Of a stretch of 64,000 nt of DNA, positions 55,375-63,927 are shown in pieces (within the stretch, counting starts at the first letter, position 1; every line of letters starts with the position of its first letter). The notes under the pieces were generated by a model that worked only from the letters and a program-made list of their open reading frames with translations, was not told where the DNA came from and made no database searches. Source of the stretch: an uncultured Nocardioides sp. (lineage in GTDB: Bacteria; Actinomycetota; Actinomycetes; Propionibacteriales; Nocardioidaceae); NCBI RefSeq assembly GCF_947488025.1, contig NZ_CANKYS010000010.1, forward strand, positions 100,301 through 164,300, given 5' to 3'. The translations under genes were made by a program, and so were the position numbers.

Positions 55375-55902
55375 ATGTTCACCAACGCACTCGGCTCCGT
55401 CCGACGCAGCATCCCGACCATCGCCATCGCCGGCGTCCTGGTCGCCATCTCGGCCACGAGCGGCGCCACCGCCGCCCTCGTCATCACCGGCAACGACATC
55501 AAGAACGGCACGGTGACCACCAAGGACATCAAGAACGACAACCTGACGTCCAAGGACATCAAGAGCGGCTCGTTGAAGACCAGCGACTTCAAGGGGTCGA
55601 CCGTGGACGACCTGACGGGCGCGACGGGGCCGGCCGGACCCGCGGGGGCCCCGGGCGTCTCCGGTTACCAGATCGTCACCGCCTCCGCCGTCCTGGCTCC
55701 CGAAACGGGTGGCGAAGTGACCGCCACGTGCCCCACAGGCAAGAAGGTGCTCGGAGCGGCCGCAGAGCTCGTCAACTCCTACATGGGCACCGCTGCGACG
55801 ATCGACATCAGCGCGACCCGCGCCACCGCGTACGGCCTCAACATCAACCCCGACGCGCCTGACACGCTCAAGATCGACGTCGTCTGCGCCGTCGTCAGCT
55901 GA
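55375..55902 (+). CDS. Exported protein with solenoid-like repeats and short collagen-like segment
   Basis: 175 residues, with a strong ribosome site (GGAGGAAG) before ATG 55375. An N-terminal membrane/signal segment (IPTIAIAGVLVAISATSGATAA) is followed by repeats NDIKNGTVTTKDIKNDNLTS / KDIKSGSLKTSDF, which suggest a left-handed beta-solenoid, then a collagen-like GATGPAGPAGAPG and a C-terminal beta domain. Function unknown; probably a surface protein. The upstream region is unusually AT-rich and has GGTAAA-TCTC-TTTACC at 55294-55309. Confidence 0.8.
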   Translation: MFTNALGSVRRSIPTIAIAGVLVAISATSGATAALVITGNDIKNGTVTTKDIKNDNLTSKDIKSGSLKTSDFKGSTVDDLTGATGPAGPAGAPGVSGYQIVTASAVLAPETGGEVTATCPTGKKVLGAAAELVNSYMGTAATIDISATRATAYGLNINPDAPDTLKIDVVCAVVS

Positions 55903-55958
55903 CGCGCAAGCACCGGCAGGCGGGTCGACGACCTGCCTGCCGGCGTACGACGTGGGCG

Positions 55959-56423
55959 TCAGCGGCGGAAGCCGACGGGCTCGCCGAGGTAGTGCTCGAG
56001 GTCAGCGCGGACGGCGTCGCTGATCGTCCACGCCGACTGGGCGCGGTGGTCCCAGAGCACGTTGACGCACTCCCAGACCGCGGCCGGGCCCCCGCCCACC
56101 TCGACGCGCAGCTCGGCGGCGACGGTGAAGGAGGAGCCGCCGACCCGCGACACCCACAGCGAGGCGAGGAAGGGCTGGTAGGGCACGAACCGCATCTCGG
56201 CGTGGTACTCGATCGTCTGCGAGGCGACGAGCTCGGACACGCCTGCGTCGGTGCCGTGGAGCAGTCCGGTCGCGCCCTCGGGGAGCCCCGGGAGGCGTGC
56301 GAACCGCAGGAACTCGTAGCGCGCCTCGTCGAGCACCCGGACCGCCTCGACGTTGTCCACGTGACCGGCGAGGTTGATGTCGCGGTAGCGCGCCTGGATC
56401 TCGGTCGTGAACGTCTGGCCCAT
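55959..56423 (-). CDS. Acyl-CoA thioesterase (hotdog fold, 4HBT type)
   Basis: 154 residues from ATG 56423. The motif YRDINLAGHVDNVEAVRVLDEARYEFL (about residues 12-40, quoted in parts by function) has the Asp and the helix of 4-hydroxybenzoyl-CoA thioesterases such as YbgC/FcbC. Substrate unknown. Divergent from DUF3151 with a 37-base gap. Confidence 0.85.
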   Translation of the reverse strand: MGQTFTTEIQARYRDINLAGHVDNVEAVRVLDEARYEFLRFARLPGLPEGATGLLHGTDAGVSELVASQTIEYHAEMRFVPYQPFLASLWVSRVGGSSFTVAAELRVEVGGGPAAVWECVNVLWDHRAQSAWTISDAVRADLEHYLGEPVGFRR

Positions 56424-56460
56424 GGGGGAAGTCTGTCGGACGCCCACCTAGGGTTGGTCC

Positions 56461-56883
56461 ATGACCTCCGGTTCCTTCGGCGGCGACCTGATGGCCGGTC
56501 CCCCGCCCACCCACCTGCCCGCCGACCCCGCCGACACCGAGCTCGCCGGTGGCGACGCCCCCGCCGCCGTCGTACGACGTCACCCGGACTCCCCGGCCGC
56601 CTGGGCAGCGATGGCGCGCCAGGCCCAGGAGGCGGGCGCCGACGACGTGACCGTCTACGCCTACGCCCGCGTCGGCTACCACCGCTCGCTCGACCGGCTG
56701 CGCCGCAACGGGTGGAAGGGCCACGGCCCCGTGCCGTGGGAGCACGAGCCCAACCGAGGCTTCCTGCGCTCGCTCGCCCTCCTCGCGCTCGCCGCCCGGG
56801 CGATCGGCGAGACCGACGAGTGGGAGCGCTGCGCGACCTTCCTGCGCGACTCCAGCCCGGCCGCGGCCGACGAGCTCCTCTGA
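56461..56883 (+). CDS. DUF3151 family protein
   Basis: 140 residues with the family core AAMARQAQEAGADDVTVYAY and HRSLDRLRRNGWKGHGPVPW, WEHEPNRGFLRSL. The fold is helical, TPR-like. In other actinobacteria DUF3151 is close to fba and purA, as it is here. ATG has TAGGGT (56449-56454) six bases upstream, so it is leaderless. Function unknown. Confidence 0.88.
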   Translation: MTSGSFGGDLMAGPPPTHLPADPADTELAGGDAPAAVVRRHPDSPAAWAAMARQAQEAGADDVTVYAYARVGYHRSLDRLRRNGWKGHGPVPWEHEPNRGFLRSLALLALAARAIGETDEWERCATFLRDSSPAAADELL

Positions 56884-56967
56884 CCGCTCGTCGCCCCAGA
56901 CCGACCGCTGGTCGAGCCACCCCCACGGAGGGGTGACGACCGTCACCGCGCGAGTAAGGTCGCGCGG

Positions 56968-57255
56968 GTGAATTCCGGGAACACACCTCCTCAGACGCGC
57001 CCTGACGACCCGGGCGTACCCCCCACCCACAAGGGCAAGATGGCGCTGGCCGCCGTCCTGCTCGCCATCCCGATCGTCGTGCTCCTCTGGGTGCCGCACT
57101 ACGCGAAGGTCGAGCCGAGGCTCTTCGGCTTCCCCTTCTTCTTCTGGTACCAGTTCCTCTGGGTCTTCCTCTGCTCGGGGCTGACCTGGGCGGCCTACAA
57201 GCTCACGCTCTCGGCGCGGGGGCTCACCACCCACAAGGTGGGTGAGGACCGATGA
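56968..57255 (+). CDS. DUF3311 small membrane protein
   Basis: 95 residues, two membrane helices (ALAAVLLAIPIVVLLWV and FFFWYQFLWVFLCSGLTW) after a Pro-rich, polar N-terminus. The family is almost always next to a sodium/solute symporter and is thought to be its small subunit; here the symporter start overlaps the stop (ATGA). GTG 56968 has TAAGGT seven bases upstream and no ribosome site. Confidence 0.88.
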   Translation: MNSGNTPPQTRPDDPGVPPTHKGKMALAAVLLAIPIVVLLWVPHYAKVEPRLFGFPFFFWYQFLWVFLCSGLTWAAYKLTLSARGLTTHKVGEDR

Positions 57256-58994
57256 CGCCGCACGTCACCGTCAGCCAGGTCTCAGCCGCCGCCGACACCG
57301 ACGGCATCAACGGCGTCGCCCTCACCGTCCTGATCGCCCTCTTCGGACTGGTCACCATCGCCGGCTTCATGGCCAGCAGGTTCATGCGCGCCGACTCCAT
57401 GGAGTCGCTCGACGAGTGGGGCCTGGGCGGTCGCAAGTTCGGCACCTGGATCACGTGGTTCCTGCTCGGCGGCGACCTCTACACGGCGTACACCTTCGTG
57501 GCCGTGCCGGCGGCGATGTTCGCCACCGGCGCCGTGGCCGGTTTCTTCGCCGTCCCCTACACGATCATCCTCTACCCGATCATCTTCATCTTCATGGCGC
57601 GGCTGTGGTCGGTCAGCCACCGCCACGGCTACGTCACGACCGCCGACTTCGTCCGCGGGAGGTACGACGACCGCGGGCTGTCGCTCGCCGTGGCGATCAC
57701 CGGGTTCGTGGCGACGATGCCCTACATCGCGCTGCAGCTCGTCGGCATCCAGGCGGTGCTCGAGGTCGCCGGACTGGGTGGCGGCGACAACATCATCGCC
57801 AAGGACGCGCCGCTCTTCATCGCCTTCGCGCTGCTCGCGGCCTACACCTACTCCAGCGGCCTCCGGGCGCCCGCGGTCATCGCGTTCGTGAAGGACATCC
57901 TGATCTACCTCGTCATCATCGTCGCGGTCATCTACCTGCCCGGCCAGGTCGGCGGCTGGGAGGCGATCTTCGGCGCCGCCGAGGACAAGATGGACGCCAA
58001 CAACGCAGCCGCGATCGAGGCCGGGCTCCCGCCGACGTCGTCGTTCGTCCCCGGCTCCGGGGCCTTCTGGGCCTACGCCACGCTCGCGCTCGGCTCGGCG
58101 ATGGCGCTGTTCATGTATCCCCACTCGGTCACCGCGTCGCTGTCGTCGAACGCACGCAACACCGTCCGTCGCAACGCCGCGATCCTGCCGGCGTACTCGT
58201 TCGTGCTCGGCCTGCTGGCCCTGCTCGGCTGGGTCGCGATCGCCGCCGGCACGCAGCCGATCGGCCTCGACGGCGAGGCCAACGCGCAGCTGGTGATCCC
58301 CCAGCTGTTCGAGGACATGTTCCCGTCGTGGTTCGCCGGTGTCGCGTTCGCCGCGATCGCGATCGGTGCGCTGGTGCCGGCGGCGATCATGTCGATCGCG
58401 GCTGCGAACACCTTCAGCCGCAACATCTACAAGGAGTGGCTCAAGAAGGACGCCACCCCGGCGCAGGAGGCGAAGGTCTCCAAGCTGATGTCGCTGCTGG
58501 TGAAGGCGTTCGCGCTGGTCTTCGTGCTCACGCTCGACAAGCAGAACGCCATCAACTTCCAGCTCCTCGGCGGCATCTGGATCCTCCAGACCTTCCCCGC
58601 CGTGGTGTTCAGCCTGTTCACCCGCTGGTTCCACCGCTACGGCCTGCTCGTGGGCTGGGCGGTCGGCATGCTCTACGGCACCATCGAGGCCTACCAGGTC
58701 GTCAACCCGGTCACCGGCAAGCACTTCGGTGGCTCGCTCGCCCTCATCCCGGGCATGGAGCGGATGGGCTACATCGCGGTGACGGCGTTCGCGATCAACG
58801 TGGTGCTGGCCATCGCGATCAGCGCGCTCCTCAACGCCATGAAGGTGTCAAACGGCGCGGACGAGACCATCGCGTTCGACTACTTCGCCGACGCGGACGA
58901 CCCGCGCGTGCAGAAGGACCTCGCCGAGCACCACCTGCACGACGATCCCTACGGCGACCCGGACGACATCCCGGGCAACGCGCCGGCGCGCTGA
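57252..58994 (+). CDS. Sodium/solute symporter family protein (monocarboxylate-uptake type)
   Basis: 580 residues, about 13 membrane segments. SSS-family signature in the first third (EWGLGGRKFGTWITWFLLGGDLYTAYTF) and LPAYSFVLGLLALLGWVAI, SIAAANTFSRNIYKEW later. With DUF3311 it resembles MctP/actP-like permeases for acetate, pyruvate or lactate; the substrate is inferred from context only. Followed by a 70-bp palindrome. Confidence 0.9.
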   Translation: MTPHVTVSQVSAAADTDGINGVALTVLIALFGLVTIAGFMASRFMRADSMESLDEWGLGGRKFGTWITWFLLGGDLYTAYTFVAVPAAMFATGAVAGFFAVPYTIILYPIIFIFMARLWSVSHRHGYVTTADFVRGRYDDRGLSLAVAITGFVATMPYIALQLVGIQAVLEVAGLGGGDNIIAKDAPLFIAFALLAAYTYSSGLRAPAVIAFVKDILIYLVIIVAVIYLPGQVGGWEAIFGAAEDKMDANNAAAIEAGLPPTSSFVPGSGAFWAYATLALGSAMALFMYPHSVTASLSSNARNTVRRNAAILPAYSFVLGLLALLGWVAIAAGTQPIGLDGEANAQLVIPQLFEDMFPSWFAGVAFAAIAIGALVPAAIMSIAAANTFSRNIYKEWLKKDATPAQEAKVSKLMSLLVKAFALVFVLTLDKQNAINFQLLGGIWILQTFPAVVFSLFTRWFHRYGLLVGWAVGMLYGTIEAYQVVNPVTGKHFGGSLALIPGMERMGYIAVTAFAINVVLAIAISALLNAMKVSNGADETIAFDYFADADDPRVQKDLAEHHLHDDPYGDPDDIPGNAPAR

Positions 58995-59040
58995 CGTCGT
59001 ACGCCGCTCAGCTCTCATCCCGAGCACGCCCCCCGGCCCC

Positions 59041-59110
59041 GGTAACTGGTCGAAAACAGCACTCCCGCCCCCACTGATGGGGGCGGGAGTGCTCATATGG
59101 GGCAGTTACC
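59041..59110. repeat. 70-bp palindrome, left copy of a pair bracketing the AbiEi-like gene
   Basis: Inner perfect 15-bp stem (59059-59073 with 59078-59092) and outer arms GGTAACTG/CAGTTACC (59041-59048, 59103-59110). It lies 46 bases after the symporter stop. The inner stem is identical to that at 60296-60365. Confidence 0.9.
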
Positions 59111-59231
59111 CGGGCACAGGCCGCCGTCGGGGCGCGCCAGCAGACGTCCACAGGCCGGCACCACGAGGCCTTCTCCACAGGCGAGGCGCCACGCAGTCGC
59201 TCACGGCTCCCGTGGCTCCGAGGCTCTCCCC

Positions 59232-60221
59232 ATGGATCTCCAGGGTTACGGACCGGCTCGCGCGCAGCACGGGCTCATCACCCATCAGCAGGCACTGGCC
59301 GCCGGGCTCGACGCACGCGACGTGGCTCACCTGGTGGCCAGCGGCGAGTGGGCACGACTGCGCAAGGGCGTGTACGCCGACGGCGAGGCGTACGCCGCGG
59401 CCGAGCCCTTCCGCGAGGCACCGCTGCTGCGGATGAGGGCAGTTGTCCTCTCCGTCGGCGCCGAGCCCGTCTTCACGCACGACTCGGCCGCCATCGTCCA
59501 CCGCCTCGGCGTGCCCGATGCGCGCACAAGCCCGCCACACATCGCCAGGGTCAACCGCAGAGCGACCCGGACGAGCGGCGGGATCATCCTCCACGGGGCG
59601 CCCCTCGGTCGCGACCAGGTGGTGCGCGTCGACGGCTTGCTCGTCACCGAACCGGCTCGAACGGCACTCGACATGGCCCGGCTGCACGGGCTGTGGCCAG
59701 GGATGGCAGCCTGCGACGCCGCCCTGCGGCGCGGCGTGGGACGCGCCGACCTCGAGCGGGCTGCCGAGCTGATGCAGGGCTGGCCCCACAAGCGGCTCGT
59801 CGACCGCGCCATCCACCTCGCCGACCCCGGCGCCGAGAGCTACCTGGAGTCGCTGGCGCGCGGCTTGGTGATCGAGATGTGCATCGGGACGCCGCAGACC
59901 CAGTTCGGTCTCACCGACGGCAACCGGGAGGCGTGGTGCGACCTTCGCGTCGGTCGTCACCTCTTCGAGGCGGACGGCCTGCTGAAGTACGACGAGGATC
60001 CGGAGCGCGCCCTGCTGGAGGAGAAGAAGCGTCAGGACTTCCTCTCGGGCTTCAAGCTCGGCGCCTCGCGCATCACCGTGCACGACTGCTTCGCCGGCCG
60101 ACGTGCCGCTCTGCGACGGTTGGGCCGGGAGTACGACGACACGTGCCGCCGCTTCGGGACCTCGATCGACGACCTGGCGCCCTACCTGCTGCCGCGGTCG
60201 GCCCGGGTCCCGGGCGCCTGA
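59232..60221 (+). CDS. AbiEi-like protein with C-terminal endonuclease-like domain
   Basis: 329 residues from ATG 59232. Residues 10-50 (HGLITHQQALAAGLDARDV, WARLRKGVYA) form the AbiEi-type winged helix of type IV antitoxins. The last third (GAESYLESLARGLVI, AWCDLRVGRHLFEADGLLKY, then a Lys/Arg-rich helix EEKKRQDFL) has a PD-(D/E)xK/DUF559-like look. No AbiEii-like nucleotidyltransferase toxin gene is adjacent, so a toxin-antitoxin role is doubtful. Bracketed by paired 70-bp palindromes. Confidence 0.8.
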   Translation: MDLQGYGPARAQHGLITHQQALAAGLDARDVAHLVASGEWARLRKGVYADGEAYAAAEPFREAPLLRMRAVVLSVGAEPVFTHDSAAIVHRLGVPDARTSPPHIARVNRRATRTSGGIILHGAPLGRDQVVRVDGLLVTEPARTALDMARLHGLWPGMAACDAALRRGVGRADLERAAELMQGWPHKRLVDRAIHLADPGAESYLESLARGLVIEMCIGTPQTQFGLTDGNREAWCDLRVGRHLFEADGLLKYDEDPERALLEEKKRQDFLSGFKLGASRITVHDCFAGRRAALRRLGREYDDTCRRFGTSIDDLAPYLLPRSARVPGA

Positions 60222-60295
60222 CGGCGATCTGCCTCCGCCGACGCCTCCTGTGCCTGCCTGCCCCTAACCATGCCCCTGCCCCTGCCCCCAAGACA

Positions 60296-60365
60296 GGTAA
60301 CGGGTCGAAAGCAGCACTCCCGCCCCCACTGGTGGGGGCGGGAGTGCACTTTTCGACCCGTTACC
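60296..60365. repeat. 70-bp palindrome, right copy around the AbiEi-like gene
   Basis: Outer arms of 15 bases (60296-60310 with 60351-60365) and the same inner 15-base stem as the left copy. Near-perfect symmetry. It separates the AbiEi-like gene from the converging fba and is probably a bidirectional terminator. Confidence 0.92.
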
Positions 60366-60437
60366 GGGAGATCAGGACGGGACAAGGCAGTCGGGACCAG
60401 GGGATCGGGACCGGGCGGCCGGACCACCGCCGCAGGG

Positions 60438-61472
60438 TCAGCGGCCGAGGGCGGTCCCGGCGGAGCGGAGGTTCTCGCAGGCCTCGACGATGCGGGCGGC
60501 CATGCCGGCCTCGGCGGCCTTGCCCCAGGCGCGGGGGTCGTACTGCTTCTTGTTGCCGACCTCGCCGTCGACCTTCAGCACGCCGTCGTAGTGGGCGAAC
60601 ATGTGGGCCGCGACGGGGCGGCTGAAGGCGTACTGGGTGTCGGTGTCGACGTTCATCTTCACCACGCCGAAGTCGACGGCGTCGCTGATCTCCTGCGCGG
60701 TCGAGCCGGAGCCGCCGTGGAAGACGAGGTCGAAGGGGCGGGCGTCGGAGCCGAGGCCGAGCTCGGAGGCGGCCGCCTCCTGCGCGGACTTCAGGATCTC
60801 CGGGCGCAGCTTGACGTTGCCGGGCTTGTAGACGCCGTGCACGTTGCCGAAGGTCAGGGCGGTCATGTAGCGGCCGCGCTCACCGGCGCCGAGCGCCTTG
60901 ATGGTGGCGATGGCGTCCTCGGGCGTCGTGTAGAGCTGGTCGTTGATCTCGTTGGCGACACCGTCCTCCTCGCCGCCGACGACGCCCACCTCGATCTCGA
61001 GGATGATGTTGGCCGCGGCGCACTTGGCGAGCAGCTCCTCGGCGATCTGGAGGTTCTCGTCCAGCGGCACGGCCGAGCCGTCCCACATGTGCGACTGGAA
61101 CAGCGGCGCCTCGCCGCGCGCGACCCGCTCGGCGGAGATGTCGAGCAGCGGGCGGACGAAGCCGTCGAGCTTGTCCTTGGGGCAGTGGTCGGTGTGGAGC
61201 GCGATGTTGACCGGGTAGTTCTTCGCGACCTCGGCGGCGTAGGCGGCGAACGCGACGGAGCCGGTCACCATGTCCTTCACCGACGGGCCGGAGAGGTACT
61301 CCGCGCCACCGGTCGAGACCTGGATGATGCCGTCGGAGCCGGCGTCGGCGAAGCCCTTGAGCGCGGCGTTGAGGGTCTGGGAGGACGACACGTTGATGGC
61401 CGGGTAGGCGAAGGACTTCTCCTTCGCGGCGTCCAGCATCTGGGCGTACACCTCGGGCGTGGCGATGGGCAT
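60438..61472 (-). CDS. fba: Fructose-bisphosphate aldolase, class II
   Basis: 344 residues. Zinc enzyme of glycolysis and gluconeogenesis. YPAINVSSSQTLNAALKGF at the N-terminus, the zinc-ligand segment ALHTDHCPKDKLDGFV near residue 95, and the phosphate-binding VFHGGSGST near 250. ATG 61472 has AGAGGAGA six bases upstream, and a -10-like TAGGGT at 61511-61516. Confidence 0.97.
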   Translation of the reverse strand: MPIATPEVYAQMLDAAKEKSFAYPAINVSSSQTLNAALKGFADAGSDGIIQVSTGGAEYLSGPSVKDMVTGSVAFAAYAAEVAKNYPVNIALHTDHCPKDKLDGFVRPLLDISAERVARGEAPLFQSHMWDGSAVPLDENLQIAEELLAKCAAANIILEIEVGVVGGEEDGVANEINDQLYTTPEDAIATIKALGAGERGRYMTALTFGNVHGVYKPGNVKLRPEILKSAQEAAASELGLGSDARPFDLVFHGGSGSTAQEISDAVDFGVVKMNVDTDTQYAFSRPVAAHMFAHYDGVLKVDGEVGNKKQYDPRAWGKAAEAGMAARIVEACENLRSAGTALGR

Positions 61473-61586
61473 CTGAGATCTCCTCTGAAGCGGTCAGGCA
61501 GGCGCTCCCACCCTAGTGGCTACCCGCGAGTCCGACCCGGGCCGACCGGTCGTCTCATCACCTGATCGATCGGGTGCCAGCAGGGG

Positions 61587-61614
61587 TGACAACCGACGCC
61601 GCCGCCCCTCCGTC
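61587..61614 (+). promoter_or_regulatory. Possible ECF-type promoter of the sigma/anti-sigma pair
   Basis: TGACAACC (61587-61594) and CGTC (61611-61614) are separated by 16 bases, the spacing of ECF-dependent promoters. Autoregulation by the sigma factor at 62576 would be typical. Confidence 0.35.
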
Positions 61615-61652
61615 TCCACGGGTGGAACACTCACCCGCAGGGGGAACGCAGC

Positions 61653-62579
61653 ATGAGCACCAACATCGACTGGCAGCACGAGCTCGACGACTCGTTCGGC
61701 ACCGGGCACGACCTGCCACCCGGGCACTACGTTGCCGCAGGACGCACGGCCGTACGCCGCCGGCGCGCGACCGCGGTCGTCCTCGCCGCCGCCGTCGTCA
61801 TCGGCGGCGGCACCGCCTGGGCGGTGGGGCCGGGGGGCTCGGCGCGTTCTGACGCACCGATCGCGAAGGAACGAGCCGACAGCACGCAGCGCGAGGCCGC
61901 CTCGTCGGACGACGCCGCGGAGCGGCGGGAGAGGCGCGAGCGCAGGCTCGAGCGGATGCGGCGGCAGGCCGAGAAGCCGGCCTTCCTCGGCGAGCCCGCG
62001 ACCCTCGACGCCGACGGCCTGGTGCTCGCGCCCGGGGCCGGTCCCGTGCTGGAACGGGTCGAGAACCCGATGGGCTACACCGCCGCGCAGGGGCAGTCGC
62101 TCGGCATCCGGGTGATGTTCGAGGGGCGGGAGAAGTACTCGCTCCTCACGCGCTACCCCGACGGGGGCGCCTCGATGGGCACGAACGACGCCACCGGGGA
62201 CTTCGCCGGCTGGCTCGAGGGCCGGGTGGCGAGCCAGCGCTACCTCGACGTCTCCAACGGTGTCACAGGCGCTCCGCCCACCACGCCGGAGACCGATCCG
62301 TCGCGCTGGCTGCGCCTCCAGCCCGACGGCGACGTCGTGGCCGGCAAGGGCGCGGTCCTGCTCGAGGTCAGGTCGAGCGCGGACCTGGGCGACTTCGGGC
62401 TGGGTGCCGAACAGACGGCAGCGGTGCGCGTGCTGGTGGACGAGGCGGCGCGGTTCGCCGCCTACCGCGTCGTCGACGGCAGTCTCGAGGTCGTCGCGGC
62501 GCCCCGTTCCTTCGAGTCGATGGGCGCGTTCGTCGACTGGGCCCAGGAGCAGTACGCCTCGGGCGAGGGCATGCGGTGA
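61653..62579 (+). CDS. Membrane protein coupled to a SigE-family sigma factor, probable anti-sigma factor
   Basis: 308 residues. A short cytoplasmic N-terminus (about 1-38), one membrane helix (ATAVVLAAAVVIGGGTAWAV), then a charged helical linker and a 200-residue extracytoplasmic domain without recognised family. The topology is that of SigE-family anti-sigma factors. ATG 61653 has AGGGGGAA upstream. The stop overlaps the sigma gene start (GTGA), though most anti-sigma genes follow, rather than precede, their sigma gene. Confidence 0.75.
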   Translation: MSTNIDWQHELDDSFGTGHDLPPGHYVAAGRTAVRRRRATAVVLAAAVVIGGGTAWAVGPGGSARSDAPIAKERADSTQREAASSDDAAERRERRERRLERMRRQAEKPAFLGEPATLDADGLVLAPGAGPVLERVENPMGYTAAQGQSLGIRVMFEGREKYSLLTRYPDGGASMGTNDATGDFAGWLEGRVASQRYLDVSNGVTGAPPTTPETDPSRWLRLQPDGDVVAGKGAVLLEVRSSADLGDFGLGAEQTAAVRVLVDEAARFAAYRVVDGSLEVVAAPRSFESMGAFVDWAQEQYASGEGMR

Positions 62580-63067
62580 GGGGCACCGACCGCGACGCGG
62601 CGTTCAGCGAGTTCGTCGCCGCTCGGCAGACGCACCTGCGGCGCATCGCGTACGCGCTGTGCGGCGACTGGCACAAGGCCGACGACCTCCTGCAGACCGC
62701 GCTCACCAAGCTCTACGTCGCCTGGCCGCGCATCCAGAAGCAGGGCAACGAGGTGGCCTACTGCCGGCAGATCATGGTCCGCGCCAACATCGACGAGTCG
62801 CGCCGCCCGTGGCACCGCGAGCGTCCGACCGACGACCTGCCCGACCGGGGCGCCCCCGAGCCGACGCCGGTCGAGGAGCGTTCGGCGCTCTTCGACGCGC
62901 TGCAGGGCCTGCCCGAGCAGCAGCGCAAGGTGGTCGTGCTGCGCCACTGGCTCGGGCTCTCGGTGCGGGAGACGGCGAGCGAGCTCGGCATCAACGAAGG
63001 AACCGTCAAGAGCCACAGCAGCCGCGGCCTCTCAGCGCTCGAAGCCGTGCTCGCGCCGCACCGCTGA
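62576..63067 (+). CDS. SigE-family RNA polymerase sigma factor (ECF)
   Basis: 163 residues. Region 2 (FSEFVAARQTHLRRIAYALCG, ADDLLQTALTKLYVAW) and region 4 (ALQGLPEQQRKVVVLRHWLG, SVRETASELGINEGTVKSH) are complete. The motif set is that of the actinobacterial SigE family of ECF factors. It is translated with the upstream membrane protein. Confidence 0.93.
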   Translation: MRGTDRDAAFSEFVAARQTHLRRIAYALCGDWHKADDLLQTALTKLYVAWPRIQKQGNEVAYCRQIMVRANIDESRRPWHRERPTDDLPDRGAPEPTPVEERSALFDALQGLPEQQRKVVVLRHWLGLSVRETASELGINEGTVKSHSSRGLSALEAVLAPHR

Positions 63068-63221
63068 CACACCCCCGGGGCGGGTCTGTCCACCCTCCAG
63101 GGGCTGGCGTTCCCCCCTCGTCAGGCCTAGGTTGACATAGATCTCGACCAGACCTGGGGAGGAGCCGGGTCCGGGGTGCCGTGGGGACATCCCGGGCTCG
63201 GTCGGGGTCGTCCGGGGAGCC

Positions 63222-63914
63222 TCAGCCGCGCCAGGCGTCGGCGCCAGCGAGGTCGGCGTACGTCCGCACCCAGCTGTGCATCGCGATCGCCGCGGCCGAG
63301 CTGGCGTTGATCGAACGCGTCGAGCCGAACTGGGCGATGGAGAAGGTGCCGTCGCACACCTCGCGCGCCGACTCCGAGAGCCCCGGCCCCTCCTGGCCGA
63401 AGAGGAAGCACACCCGCCGCGGCAGCTCCATCGTCTCGAGGTGGAGCGAGCCGGGCAGGTTGTCGATGCCCAGCAGCCGCACCGGGCCGCCCCGCTCGGC
63501 GGGGATCGCATGGAGGTACGTCGCCAGCGCGGCGGCGTCCGGGTGGTGCCGGACGTGCTGGTAGCGGTCGGTCACCATCGCGCCGCGGCGGTTCCACCGG
63601 CGGTTGCCGACGATGTGCACCTCGGCGGCGAGGAAGGCGTTGGCGGTGCGCACGATCGTGCCGATGTTGAAGTCGTGCTGCCAGTTCTCGATGGCGACGT
63701 GGAAACCGTGCCGGCGGGTGTCGAGGTCGGCGACGATCGCCTCCATCGTCCAGTAGCGGTAGCGGTCCACCACGTTGCGGCGATCACCGTCGCGGAGCAG
63801 CTCGGGATCCCACTGCGCGCCCTCGGGCCACGGACCCTCCCACGGGCCCACGCCCACCTCCGGCGGACCGTGCGGCATCGGGTCGTAGGGCGCCCGCTCC
63901 TGCTGCTCGTGCAT
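63222..63914 (-). CDS. SpoU/TrmH-family RNA methyltransferase
   Basis: 230 residues. The SPOUT fold C-terminus has FNIGTIVRTANAFLAAEVHIVG, FGQEGPGLS and STRSINASSAAAIAMHSW, the three family motifs with the knot. Modifies tRNA or rRNA ribose by 2'-O-methylation; the exact target is not evident. ATG 63914 has TAGCAT seven bases upstream at the very edge of an insertion sequence. Confidence 0.92.
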   Translation of the reverse strand: MHEQQERAPYDPMPHGPPEVGVGPWEGPWPEGAQWDPELLRDGDRRNVVDRYRYWTMEAIVADLDTRRHGFHVAIENWQHDFNIGTIVRTANAFLAAEVHIVGNRRWNRRGAMVTDRYQHVRHHPDAAALATYLHAIPAERGGPVRLLGIDNLPGSLHLETMELPRRVCFLFGQEGPGLSESAREVCDGTFSIAQFGSTRSINASSAAAIAMHSWVRTYADLAGADAWRG

Positions 63915-63927
63915 GCGGGGAATGCTA

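Noticed and set aside
59232..60221. Complete type IV toxin-antitoxin system (AbiE)
   Set aside because: Only the AbiEi-like part is present; no nucleotidyltransferase toxin gene lies next to it, and the C-terminal domain looks like a nuclease fold instead.
59041..60365. Paired palindromes as ends of a transposon
   Set aside because: The elements are themselves palindromes rather than inverted relative to each other, there is no transposase inside, and no short target duplication could be seen.
63132..63137. TTGACA as a promoter between the sigma factor gene and trmH
   Set aside because: No -10 box at 16-18 bases, and both neighbouring genes read towards this gap.
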